Assembly (NCBI RefSeq): GCF_009674775.1
Contig: NZ_WKKE01000033.1
Coordinates: 1 to 38,741 of the forward strand
Direction: 5' to 3'
DNA: 38,741 nucleotides
Source of the DNA: Flavobacterium sp. LC2016-23
GTDB lineage: Bacteria > Bacteroidota > Bacteroidia > Flavobacteriales > Flavobacteriaceae
Both the position numbers and the translations under genes were made by a program. Below, piece by piece: positions 7,925-16,145 of the stretch. Under the pieces are notes generated by a model. It was not told where the DNA came from and did no database searches. It worked only from the letters and a program-made list of their open reading frames with translations. Position 1 is the first letter of the stretch, and each line of letters starts with the position of its first letter.

Positions 7925-8524
7925 TTATTTTTTCTTTTTAGCTTTAGCTTTTTTCTGAGATTTAGCTTTCTTTTTGGCTATTTTTTTCGCTTTCGCTTTA
8001 TCCTTCGCTTTTTTCGCTTTGTCTTTTTTCTTAGCAGCAGCTTTTAGTTTTGCTTTTTTAGCTTTCTCTTTCTTTTTGTCTTTTTTAGCCTGATCTTTTT
8101 TCTTAGCTAATTTCTTTTTCTCTTTTTCCTTGTCTTTGTCTTTCACTTTTTTCTTCTTTTTATCGGTTGATTTATCTTTCTTACTTTCTTCTTTTGAAGT
8201 TGTTTCGATAGTCGTTTCTTCTTTTGATTCAATAACTTCCTTTATTACTTCAGGTTTTATGGTTGAAACCGGAGCTGTAACTTTTTTTGCCGGAGCTCTT
8301 CGAACCACAGGCTTTGGTGTAGTGGCTGCTGCCGTTTTTGTCGTCGCTTTTGGCGTTGTAGTTGCTGCTGCAGTAGTTGCTGGTTTAGAAGGAACAGCTT
8401 TGCGAACGGGTGTTTTTGCAGGCGGCGTAGTTACGGGTTTTTTAATTTCTGTAACAGGCTGAATATTTTCAGGTGTTGGTGAATCAATTTTTTCAGGAGT
8501 AATTTCTTCGTTGTTGTTTTCCAT
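7925..8524 (-). CDS. Lys/Ala-rich low-complexity basic protein
   Basis: A 199-residue protein with two compositional zones. Residues 1 to about 95 are rich in Pro, Thr and Ala with PAKTPVRKA-like and AAATTTPKATTK-like stretches. From about 115 to the end it is almost only Lys with Ala, Asp and Glu, ending KKKK. There is no signal peptide or hydrophobic segment. Such composition is typical of histone-H1-like or other nucleic-acid-associated basic proteins, so DNA or RNA binding is a guess from charge alone. The frame is intact across the biased sequence, which argues for a real gene. It ends a few bases from the moaA terminator, and its relation to nitrate metabolism is unknown. Confidence 0.7.
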   Translation of the reverse strand: MENNNEEITPEKIDSPTPENIQPVTEIKKPVTTPPAKTPVRKAVPSKPATTAAATTTPKATTKTAAATTPKPVVRRAPAKKVTAPVSTIKPEVIKEVIESKEETTIETTSKEESKKDKSTDKKKKKVKDKDKEKEKKKLAKKKDQAKKDKKKEKAKKAKLKAAAKKKDKAKKAKDKAKAKKIAKKKAKSQKKAKAKKKK

Positions 8525-8864
8525 ATTAAGGTCCTTTTAGATAATAATAATTCCTAATGTAACTAAATTGTTAAATTACAGTTAAGTAAAGATAATCATT
8601 AAACAAGTCTTCCAATGTTAAGTTTTTCGATGAATTTTTAGCTTAAGTGTTTGAAATTAAATTGTTTGACTTTTTGCCTAAAAATAAAAAGTAAAATCTC
8701 TTAACAATTCTACATGGAAAAATGGAGGAAATTGCTGTATAATTGTGAATTTTGAATTATGAGTTTTGGATTTTGGATTTTGGGCTTTGAGTTTTGGGTT
8801 GTAAGCTGTGAAGAATAAGGTGTGGAATTTGGAATTTAAAAATTGGAATTTACCAAATGTAGTA
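8525..8864. repeat. Spacer with degenerate TTTTGGA repeats
   Basis: The half nearer the Lys-rich gene holds its AT-rich upstream region. From about 8745 to 8865 the sequence is built of degenerate TTTTGGA, TTTGAGT and GGAATTT units. No gene is supported; a 93-residue open frame across it is a by-product of the repeats. Confidence 0.6.
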
Positions 8865-10295
8865 TTAACTCCTGACAATTTCCAGAATTCTGAAGTTGCT
8901 TTTAGGGGCTTCGCATAAGGAGCAGCAGTACGTTTCAGGTAAATCGCTAAATAATACACCTTTCGGAATTCCCTGGCTTTCCTCTCCGAATTCTGATTTG
9001 TAAAGCGTTAAACATTCCTGGCATTGATAAACATCCGGTCTTGGTTTCTCTTTTTTCTGCGGATTTTCTGTGGTTTCGATAACGGAAGTCCCAAGTTCTT
9101 CGAAATATTTCCGGCTTAATTCGATTAAAATTGTTGGTAGTTCGAGTTTATCGATATCCTGCGAATGCACAATATATTCACGTGTATTGGGATCAAAATT
9201 CTTTGCAAACAGAATATTATAAGTATCCCTGATCTTAATGGAAGCCAAATCTTTTGGCAGCTCATTTTTTTCGACCACAATTGAGGTAAAATAATGTCCT
9301 TCGCGATTGTATTCGGACAAGCCAAAAGTCAGTCCGTAAGTGCTGATATCAAACTGATCGAGTGTGCGAACGAGAAAAGTCTTGAGATTCAGTGCCCATT
9401 CCATGGCTACAGGGAGATGCCAGTTCAGTTCTAACAGCGAATGACGTACATTGATTCCTTTTTTGCCTAAGAATTTTTCCCATTCTAATTTCCGGTCTTT
9501 CGGAATTCCTTTTATAATAAAAGATTTCCACGGCGTAATGCATATTTTACCGATTTTACAATCAAAACACAAATCGCACATTTGTTTCAGGAAATCTAAA
9601 TCGTATAAGTTGTTGCGCCAGTACAGGCCCAGCCAATACTGATCAATTCCCATTCTGTTCATTCCCTCGTAATACGGGAAAGGATAAAAAGGCACATTCA
9701 ACGGTTGGTCAATTGTTCTGTTGTTGGTATCTAAGGCTTCGCTGACCAGGCTAAAAATAAGGTCAACAGAGATTGCTTCTTCGTTGGTGATTCTTTCAAT
9801 TTCGTAGTAAAACTGAGCAATATCCCAACTGTAAATCAAAACCGGGTAGACTTCCATGCGTTCCCATTTGGGTAACCGAATGTACAAATACCAATAATCT
9901 TCATGCTCAGAGGCTATAAAATTAAGGTGTCCGGTGAACAATGGGACTAATTGCTGTTTAGGGTCTGTAATATTGACTTTTAGTTTGGGTTGTTCCTTAA
10001 ACTGCTCTAAAATATACAAATACCGATTTCCCGTCAGCCAGCTTGTATTTCTGAAAATATCAGTTGAAACATAGGAAGAAACGATATTGTTACCACTTTT
10101 CTGGTCCGGAAATACAAAATGATGTTTCCCGGTTTTTTCTTTTTCTAAAGGTTTAATGCCCTTCGGAAAAATAATATCCTGTCTGGAACCAAACGAAATG
10201 GATTCCAAACCCTGATCCATAGCCATATTGACAACTTCTCTCAATTCTCCCGGGGATATTACGCCTCCTTTTACTATTAGTCTTGTTAGTTCCAT
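8865..10295 (-). CDS. Nitrite reductase-like domain fused to rubredoxin
   Basis: The ATG at 10295 (MELTRLIVKGG) is preferred to the one 30 bases upstream, whose ten extra codons come from GTTTCAGG-type repeat. This gives 476 residues. The first 270 or so resemble half of the nitrite/sulfite reductase fold: a ferredoxin-like opening and ICITPWKSFIIKGI, like the ITPW segment of siroheme enzymes and CobG. Four cysteines cluster at 240, 243, 246 and 252, unlike the usual Cx5C/Cx3C siroheme pair. The C-terminus (about 422-476) is a rubredoxin with CxxC pairs at 425/428 and 458/461. It follows nasA on the same strand, so an electron-transfer role in nitrate or nitrite reduction is inferred. Its reaction is unknown. 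Confidence 0.8.
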   Translation of the reverse strand: MELTRLIVKGGVISPGELREVVNMAMDQGLESISFGSRQDIIFPKGIKPLEKEKTGKHHFVFPDQKSGNNIVSSYVSTDIFRNTSWLTGNRYLYILEQFKEQPKLKVNITDPKQQLVPLFTGHLNFIASEHEDYWYLYIRLPKWERMEVYPVLIYSWDIAQFYYEIERITNEEAISVDLIFSLVSEALDTNNRTIDQPLNVPFYPFPYYEGMNRMGIDQYWLGLYWRNNLYDLDFLKQMCDLCFDCKIGKICITPWKSFIIKGIPKDRKLEWEKFLGKKGINVRHSLLELNWHLPVAMEWALNLKTFLVRTLDQFDISTYGLTFGLSEYNREGHYFTSIVVEKNELPKDLASIKIRDTYNILFAKNFDPNTREYIVHSQDIDKLELPTILIELSRKYFEELGTSVIETTENPQKKEKPRPDVYQCQECLTLYKSEFGEESQGIPKGVLFSDLPETYCCSLCEAPKSNFRILEIVRS

Positions 10296-10316
10296 GTTTT
10301 TTGTTTCAGGTTTTTT

Positions 10317-10484
10317 TTGTTTCAAGTCTTAGTCTCAGTTTTCAGTCTCGGTCGCAGTCACAGTATTAGTTTTCAGTCTCAGTTTTCAGTCTCAGTTTTC
10401 AGTCTCAGTTTTCAGTCTCAGTCTCGGTCGCAGTATTAGTTGCGGGATACTGTGACTGAAAACTGAGACTGAGACTAAAAACTA
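10317..10484. repeat. 13-bp tandem repeats forming a large hairpin
   Basis: Between nasA and the rubredoxin gene the sequence is built from TTTTCAGTCTCAG units (four nearly perfect copies at about 10369-10420) and variants. The stretch at 10448-10483 is roughly the reverse complement of 10328-10366, so the whole spacer can fold into a long stem. Its nasA-proximal end touches the nasA stop codon. It could reduce transcription into the downstream gene or stabilise the mRNA end. Confidence 0.8.
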
Positions 10485-13400
10485 ACGAGTTTTCGCCAAA
10501 ATCTCCTTCACCTCTGTTTTACAGCTTCCGCAGCCTAATCCTGCACCGGTGTTTTTACATAAATCGGTAAAATCAGTGACGCCGCTTTTTATTGTTTCTT
10601 CTATATTTCCGACTCCCACCTGACTGCAGGAACAAACTAATTTGCCTAAGACAGGCTTGGCAGTTGAACTTCCCCTTAGCAATAAATTTCGTTTGTCGGA
10701 TAATTCGATTTTGCTTTCAATCATCGTTTTGAATTCGGCAAACTCATTTTTATCTCCCATTAAAATCGCGCCCACCAGCAAATCATTTTTAACGATACAT
10801 TTTTTGTAATAGCGTTTCTTTAAATCGGTGAAAATAATTTCTTCGTAAGAATCATCATTTTCCGGAATTTCAATAGCACCAATACTGCATAAATTGATGT
10901 CTTCCAGTTTTAAAATATTCATTAAAACGGAACCTTTATAATAACTGCTGATATCGCCGGCCAGGAAGTTGGCCAGAACATCGGCCTGTTCTTCAGCAGC
11001 AGAAGTGATTCCGAATAGCTTGTTTTCAAATTCAGCAATTTCCCCGATTGCAAAAATATCCGGATTTGAAGATTGCAAATACTGGTTCACTTTTACGCCA
11101 CGCCCGCAGGAAAGCCCGGTTTCGCGTGCAATTTCAATATTCGGAATCGTTCCGATGGTATAAACAATGGCGTTGGCGGTTATAATTTTGCCGCTCTTTA
11201 AAGCAATTTCCAGTTCGTTACCATGATCGGTTTCAAAAACAGTACTTACTTCATTATCAAAATAAATCTGAATGTCACGAAGCTGTACTTCTTCGGCCAG
11301 TAATTTACTTGAAATCCGGTCTAACTGGCGTTCCATCAATCGTGAAGCTCTTTGGATAATGGTGATTTTTACTTTTTTATGCTTTAAGGCCGCCGCTAAT
11401 TCCAAACCAAGTAAACCACCGCCAATAATGACGACATGCTGTTCTTCAGGCGGCAGTCCGGTGTGGTCCAGATACGTTTTCAATCGGTCGGCGTCTTCCT
11501 TTCTTCTTATGGTAAAACGGCCCGGAAGATGTAACTGTGCATTCTCGGGAACAAAAGGCCGGCTTCCGGTCGCGAGAATAAGTGAGTCGAAATGATGCAG
11601 GTTTCCGTAACTGTCCAGAATTGTTTTTTCGGCGGTATTTATTTTATCAATCGCAACGCCGGCTTTCATGGTGATGTTGAGTTTTTGCAGTGCGTCTCCA
11701 TCTTTTACTTTTAGCAATTGCTCCCACGAAAATTCTCCGGTCATGTATTCGGGAAGTAGGACCCGATTGTAAAACGGATTTATTTCATTAGAAAAAACAA
11801 TAATTTCATCTGTTGTATTGAATTCCCGATAGTTTTGAATGAAGCGAAAGGACGCTGCTCCGGCACCCACAATTGCAATTTTCTGAAAGGGTTTTACATA
11901 TTTGCTGATCGCTACAGTTGTATATTTAAAATCAGGTTCCTTAGAAACCGGATCGACTACTGTATTGGTTAAATTATTGGTTCTGTTCAGATCATTTTCA
12001 AGCTGTTTTCCCCAGTGCATGGGCAGAAAAACAACCTTTTCCCGAATCGAATCGGTGACTTTTGCTTTGACGCGAACTTCACCGTTTTTACTGGATACCA
12101 TTATGATATCACCATTTTTAATGTCGTTCTTAAACGCATCAATCGGATTAATTTCCAATACCGGACTCGGTGTATGCGTCAGTAAACGCGATACTTTTCC
12201 GGTTTTAGTCATCGTATGCCACTGATCGCGGACTCTTCCCGTAGTCAGGATAAAGGGGAATTGCGCATTGGGCTGTTCTGAAGTATTTTCAATAGCGGTT
12301 GGCAGATTGAAAATTGCTTTTTGTGAGGGGGTATAAAACTTTTTATCGGTAAAAAGGCGAGGCGTTCCCGGATGCCCGTAATCCGGAACGGGCCATTGAA
12401 AAGTGCCTTCGGTTTTTAAGCGATGGTAATTTAGGAAGGAGATATCAATATTGGTGTTTTTGGTAAGGGCGCAGTGTTCTTTATAAATTTCTTCGGCATT
12501 GTTGAAATTGAATCCGTTGAAATTCATTTTTTTAGCAAAGCGAATTAAAATTTCAATATCCGGAAGTGCTTCGCCCGGTGCATTGATTCCTTTTGGCAAA
12601 TAGGAGATACGACGCTCCGAGTTGGTCATTGTTCCTTCCTTTTCCAGCCAGCCTGCAGCCGGAAGTAACAAATCGGCAAATTTGGCGGTATCGGCATTAT
12701 GTGAAATATCCTGTACGACTACAAATTTAGCCTTCTGAAGCGCTTTTTCGATACGGCGGGAATCCGGTAAGCTTACTAAGGGATTAGTGCAAATGATCCA
12801 GATCGCTTTCATTTTGCCTGATTCCAGCGCCTCAAACATTTCTGTTGCTGTTAAGCCCGGTCGGTCCGAAATCGAATCCACTCCCCAGAAATCAGCTACT
12901 TCTTTGCGATGCTCCGGATTAGCGATGTCTTTGTGTGCAGCCAGTAAGGTAGCCATGCCGCCTACTTCGCGTCCGCCCATCGCATTGGGTTGTCCCGTCA
13001 GCGAAAATGGTCCCGATCCGGGTTTTCCTATTTGCCCGGTCAATAACGATAAATTGAGTAATGCTGTGTTTTTATCTACCCCGACCGCACTCTGATTAAG
13101 TCCCATTGCCCAAAGTGAGATAAAACCCTTTGCTTTTCCGATGATGTCAGCGGCAAGTTTGATGTCGCTCACCGAAATGCCGCAAAGTTTGGAGGCTTTT
13201 TCCAGAGAAGTACTTAAAACTAATTCTTTATAGGCTTTGAAATTTTCAGCATTGTTTTTTACAAAGTTGTGATCGACATATCCTTTTTCGATGATGCGCT
13301 TGGCGATGGCATGGTATAAAATGATATCAGATCCAGGAATAATCTGCAAATGCAAATCAGCGAAAGCCGCAGTATCCGTTCGCCTCGGATCAATGACGAT

Positions 13401-13997
13401 GATTTTTATTTTTGGATTTTTCTCTTTGTGTTTTTCGATTCTGCGAAACAAAATAGGATGGCACCAGGCCGGATTGGCACCTGTAATCAGGAAAGTATCG
13501 GCCAGTTCTATATCATCATAAGCAATTGGTACGGAATCTTCTCCAAAGGTTTTTTTATAACCTACCACTGCCGAACTCATGCAGAGCCTTGAGTTGGTAT
13601 CGATATTATTGGTTTTCAGAAAACCTTTTACCAGCTTATTGACTAAGTAATATTCTTCGGTTAAACACTGGCCGGAGATATAAAAACCGACGCTGTCCGG
13701 TCCGTATTTTTTTATAATCGACGAAAAAACCGCGGCAGCGCGGTCAAGAGCAGTGTCCCAGCTGACGCGTTCGAGCGGATACGATTTGCTGCCGCGCATT
13801 TCCGGATATAAAATCCGGTCTGAAGTATCATTAACGACGTAATGCAGATTCATCCCTTTCGAACATAACATTCCTTTGTTGACAGGATGCTCTTTATCGC
13901 CCGTGACCATTACGCCATTTTTAGCGTCGTTGGTAACAATGATACCGCAGCCAACGCCACAATACGAACAGGTAGTTTTGATTTCGGTATTTTGCAT
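10482..13997 (-). CDS. nasA: Single-chain assimilatory nitrate reductase
   Basis: A 1171-residue fusion with three modules. Residues 1 to about 690 are a NapA/NasA-type molybdopterin oxidoreductase, with [4Fe-4S] ligands Cys10, Cys13, Cys17 and Cys45, and LCMSSAV where Cys139 should bind molybdenum. About 700-1100 is a pyridine-nucleotide-disulfide oxidoreductase like NasC or the NirB N-terminus, with FAD motif IAIVGAGAASF and NAD(P) motif VVIIGGGLLGLELA. About 1120-1168 is a BFD-type [2Fe-2S] domain (CSCSQVG and GCGSCK). In Klebsiella the catalytic and reductase parts are separate proteins; here electrons can pass from NAD(P)H to nitrate in one chain. There is no Tat signal, so it is cytoplasmic. 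A probable operator and -7 box lie 70-100 bases upstream. Confidence 0.93.
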   Translation of the reverse strand: MQNTEIKTTCSYCGVGCGIIVTNDAKNGVMVTGDKEHPVNKGMLCSKGMNLHYVVNDTSDRILYPEMRGSKSYPLERVSWDTALDRAAAVFSSIIKKYGPDSVGFYISGQCLTEEYYLVNKLVKGFLKTNNIDTNSRLCMSSAVVGYKKTFGEDSVPIAYDDIELADTFLITGANPAWCHPILFRRIEKHKEKNPKIKIIVIDPRRTDTAAFADLHLQIIPGSDIILYHAIAKRIIEKGYVDHNFVKNNAENFKAYKELVLSTSLEKASKLCGISVSDIKLAADIIGKAKGFISLWAMGLNQSAVGVDKNTALLNLSLLTGQIGKPGSGPFSLTGQPNAMGGREVGGMATLLAAHKDIANPEHRKEVADFWGVDSISDRPGLTATEMFEALESGKMKAIWIICTNPLVSLPDSRRIEKALQKAKFVVVQDISHNADTAKFADLLLPAAGWLEKEGTMTNSERRISYLPKGINAPGEALPDIEILIRFAKKMNFNGFNFNNAEEIYKEHCALTKNTNIDISFLNYHRLKTEGTFQWPVPDYGHPGTPRLFTDKKFYTPSQKAIFNLPTAIENTSEQPNAQFPFILTTGRVRDQWHTMTKTGKVSRLLTHTPSPVLEINPIDAFKNDIKNGDIIMVSSKNGEVRVKAKVTDSIREKVVFLPMHWGKQLENDLNRTNNLTNTVVDPVSKEPDFKYTTVAISKYVKPFQKIAIVGAGAASFRFIQNYREFNTTDEIIVFSNEINPFYNRVLLPEYMTGEFSWEQLLKVKDGDALQKLNITMKAGVAIDKINTAEKTILDSYGNLHHFDSLILATGSRPFVPENAQLHLPGRFTIRRKEDADRLKTYLDHTGLPPEEQHVVIIGGGLLGLELAAALKHKKVKITIIQRASRLMERQLDRISSKLLAEEVQLRDIQIYFDNEVSTVFETDHGNELEIALKSGKIITANAIVYTIGTIPNIEIARETGLSCGRGVKVNQYLQSSNPDIFAIGEIAEFENKLFGITSAAEEQADVLANFLAGDISSYYKGSVLMNILKLEDINLCSIGAIEIPENDDSYEEIIFTDLKKRYYKKCIVKNDLLVGAILMGDKNEFAEFKTMIESKIELSDKRNLLLRGSSTAKPVLGKLVCSCSQVGVGNIEETIKSGVTDFTDLCKNTGAGLGCGSCKTEVKEILAKTR

Positions 13998-14066
13998 TAG
14001 AACTCGTTTTTGAATACTGGTAAATGAATTTCTTTATCTAAGATAATCCACGTATAATGATGTAAA

Positions 14067-14098
14067 CAAAAATAAGTATTTTTACGTATAAATACGTA
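14067..14098 (-). promoter_or_regulatory. nasA promoter with NarL-type operator
   Basis: The perfect palindrome TACGTAT-AA-ATACGTA (14083-14098) is followed, reading towards nasA, by an 8-base gap and a TATTTTTG box (14074-14067) matching the Bacteroidota -7 consensus TAnnTTTG. The operator sits where a -33 element would be, which suggests activation. The start codon is about 70 bases further on. Confidence 0.7.
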
Positions 14099-14134
14099 TT
14101 TTTTTGAATTTAATTTTAAATTTTACAGCAAAAA

Positions 14135-14165
14135 AAATCTCCTTTGTCCTAACAAAGGAGATTTA
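14135..14165 (-). terminator. Hairpin terminator upstream of nasA
   Basis: AAATCTCCTTTGT and ACAAAGGAGATTT form a 12-13 bp stem followed on the minus strand by a run of T. It would stop transcription coming from the small gene and porin side before the nasA promoter. Confidence 0.85.
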
Positions 14166-14189
14166 ATAATCCGGATGTATTTTTATATT

Positions 14190-14279
14190 TTATTTTTTTT
14201 TTTTTTTGAAACTGAAAATCAGGGGGGTAAACGAAATTGTTAAGCCAACCCAATTGCTGGCGTGACTAGAGTTTCCTAT
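14190..14279 (-). pseudogene. Tail of a lost second porin gene
   Basis: Read on the minus strand this stretch gives GNSSHASNWVGLTISF followed by TPLIFSFKK. This lines up with the last residues of the intact porin at 14802-16058 (GDAGHTNNWAWLMISV then NPRIFTWKK). A stop codon lies directly upstream in the same frame and no start is present, so only the C-terminal strand remains. The tail runs into a long A-run (poly-T at about 14192-14207 on the + strand). It looks like the relic of a duplicated porin removed by deletion. Confidence 0.6.
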
Positions 14280-14295
14280 TTTTTACACACATAAA

Positions 14296-14664
14296 TTAAC
14301 CAACAAGTTTTGTTATTCCGCTATTGATATCAATTTCAGCAAAATTGTGTTTTCCCATCACGATAAGTAATTTGTTAGAATCATTATATCCTACATATCT
14401 TATTTGAGGTTCTCCGCGTTTTGGTGTTCCACAAACAGAAATTACATTGGTCTGCCATTTCAATTTGTTGCTTTTGTAAGCAGATATGGTTTGTAAGTCA
14501 TTTTCAACATAGTAAATAATGTTGTTTTTTTTAATTCCTCTTTTTTGTGTTTTTGCAAAATTTATTTCTGAGCCTTTTGAAATTAGGGCATCATTGTATT
14601 TTTGAGGAATACCGGTGTGAGTTGCAATAAAAGTAAGCATTGATAATTTTAAAAATTGTTTCAT
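14296..14664 (-). CDS. Small protein of unknown function
   Basis: I do not recognise this protein. From the ATG at 14664 it has 122 residues; an ATG 21 bases upstream would add seven. The start MKQFLKLSMLTFIATHTG is mildly hydrophobic and could be a weak export signal. The rest is a polar, beta-rich sequence with segments like NNIIYYVENDLQTISAYKS and IDINSGITKLVG, which recall blades of quinoprotein-like propellers, but it is far too short for one. It lies between the porin gene and the porin relic, on the same strand, with a hairpin before it (14745-14773) and one after it (14135-14165). Confidence 0.55.
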   Translation of the reverse strand: MKQFLKLSMLTFIATHTGIPQKYNDALISKGSEINFAKTQKRGIKKNNIIYYVENDLQTISAYKSNKLKWQTNVISVCGTPKRGEPQIRYVGYNDSNKLLIVMGKHNFAEIDINSGITKLVG

Positions 14665-14744
14665 AGGATAGAATTGGGGGTTCATAATCGCTTCAAATAT
14701 AACTAATTAAATCAAATAATAATTTTTTAGAAAGTCAAAAAAAA

Positions 14745-14773
14745 TACCCTTTTCAAGAAATATGAAAAGGGTA
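14745..14773 (-). terminator. Terminator after porin gene
   Basis: TACCCTTTTCA and TGAAAAGGGTA form a perfect 11-bp stem followed on the minus strand by a T-run. It lies 29 bases after the porin stop codon. Confidence 0.88.
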
Positions 14774-14801
14774 AAATAGAGGTCTTAATTTTGAAGAAAA
14801 A

Positions 14802-16058
14802 CTATTTTTTCCAAGTAAAAATTCTTGGATTTACAGAAATCATCAGCCATGCCCAATTATTAGTGTGACCAGCATCTCCGGCTTTTATCAATTCTAAAGT
14901 CCTGGAGCCAAACATTTGTGAATAACCTCCTGTTAATGTAATTTCTTTTTTGAAATTAAAGCCGACAGCAAAGTCAATTTCAGTTCCTAAATAAGAATCC
15001 AGTTTTTCTACAGGCGTAATTACGTCAGCAGCAGATAGGAATATATGCGGCATCAAAGTAAATTGCCATTTGTTGACATTGTAATTTAGTTTTATAAAGG
15101 CATCCTGTAAACCAACATTGTTTAAATGGCCTCCGCCTACATAAAAATAATCCATGTAGCCATTAAAACCATGGTTCGTTCCAAAAATCGGATTAAAAGA
15201 TTTAATTACAGTGCTACCGTCATTCGTATTTTTTCCGGATAAGAATTCATACCCTAAACCAGCCTTAAACGACCCGGTTATATTGTACGTAAAATTTGCA
15301 GCGGCATTCCACGCGCTTACTTGTCGGTCTGTACTTTTTCCGGTTTGTCCGTACAACCAAAGATTAGTATCTATTTTAGCAGTTTTATATGTTAAATAAG
15401 GTCCGAAAGTTTGTTTGTAATCAACGAGTAGTTTTTTATCGATATTGGCATATTCATAACCTGTATTCAAAACTAAAAAACTCACTCCTAATTTGTCTAA
15501 ATCAGCATGGTACCAGGCATATTGCATGGCTTTATAGTTCGCTACAGTATAGGGTGTCTGAAAAGTATTTTCTGCATCAGAATTATAAGCCCCTCCAAAA
15601 TCCAGTTGTTGTTTTTCAGTATGAAAGGAAACCGTTAAGGCATCATGGCTTTGTGCCTGCTGTCCCCAGTCCTGTTCTCCTAAAATACGCTGATTATCGT
15701 AGGAAAGTACCTGACGCCCCATTCTGGCACTCCATTTTTCTGTTAAATCATATTGCGCCCATGCTTCGAAAACAGCAATGCCGTTTTTGTCAGCGGTTGC
15801 AGTAGTGGCAACATCTCCCCAGGTTCTGGTATTTTGTAAAGTCAGTTTTACCGTAAACTGATCTTGTTTGTAATTAAAATTTAATCGGGAACGCTGTGAA
15901 ATTTGTGAAGTACCTTTCTGTCCTTCAGGTAAAAGCGTTTTGTATCCGTTTCTATATTCAAAACGCGGCCTTATCTGCAAGTTTACATCTAATTCCTGAG
16001 CCTGAACTTCGAAGCTTATTCCTGCTAGTAATAAAATAATTAATTTTAGTTTTTTCAT
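14802..16058 (-). CDS. Outer-membrane porin, alginate-export-like
   Basis: A 418-residue beta-barrel protein. The signal peptide is clear (MKKLKLIILLLAGISFEVQA, cleavage likely after residue 20), and the mature part begins QELDVNLQIRPRFEYRNGYK. Alternating polar and aromatic strands run through the chain. The motif SRLNFNYKQDQFTVKLTLQN and the later MGRQVLSYDNQRILG segment are typical of the alginate-export porin family, members of which often carry small anions rather than alginate. It lies 87 bases after narK on the same strand and just ahead of the nitrate reductase, so an outer-membrane path for nitrate or nitrite is a reasonable inference. The true substrate is not shown. Confidence 0.85.
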   Translation of the reverse strand: MKKLKLIILLLAGISFEVQAQELDVNLQIRPRFEYRNGYKTLLPEGQKGTSQISQRSRLNFNYKQDQFTVKLTLQNTRTWGDVATTATADKNGIAVFEAWAQYDLTEKWSARMGRQVLSYDNQRILGEQDWGQQAQSHDALTVSFHTEKQQLDFGGAYNSDAENTFQTPYTVANYKAMQYAWYHADLDKLGVSFLVLNTGYEYANIDKKLLVDYKQTFGPYLTYKTAKIDTNLWLYGQTGKSTDRQVSAWNAAANFTYNITGSFKAGLGYEFLSGKNTNDGSTVIKSFNPIFGTNHGFNGYMDYFYVGGGHLNNVGLQDAFIKLNYNVNKWQFTLMPHIFLSAADVITPVEKLDSYLGTEIDFAVGFNFKKEITLTGGYSQMFGSRTLELIKAGDAGHTNNWAWLMISVNPRIFTWKK

Positions 16059-16145
16059 GTAAATTGGTTTAATTCTGAGGGCAAATTTAGAAGTTTAAAT
16101 GATTCGTTATGGATAAAAATTACAAGTTTTTACTTTTTATTGTGC

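Noticed and set aside
8130..8462. 110-residue + strand frame opposite the Lys-rich gene
   Set aside because: It is the mirror of a low-complexity gene; the Lys-rich frame is favoured because it spans the whole region and has a start and stop near the terminator.
8678..8959. 93-residue minus-strand open frame
   Set aside because: It spans the TTTTGGA repeats and overlaps the end of the rubredoxin gene. The protein is a translation of repeats with no family features.
14296..14664. Assignment of the small protein to quinoprotein-like propellers
   Set aside because: A few blade-like segments are suggestive but the chain is far too short and no clear motif repeats.
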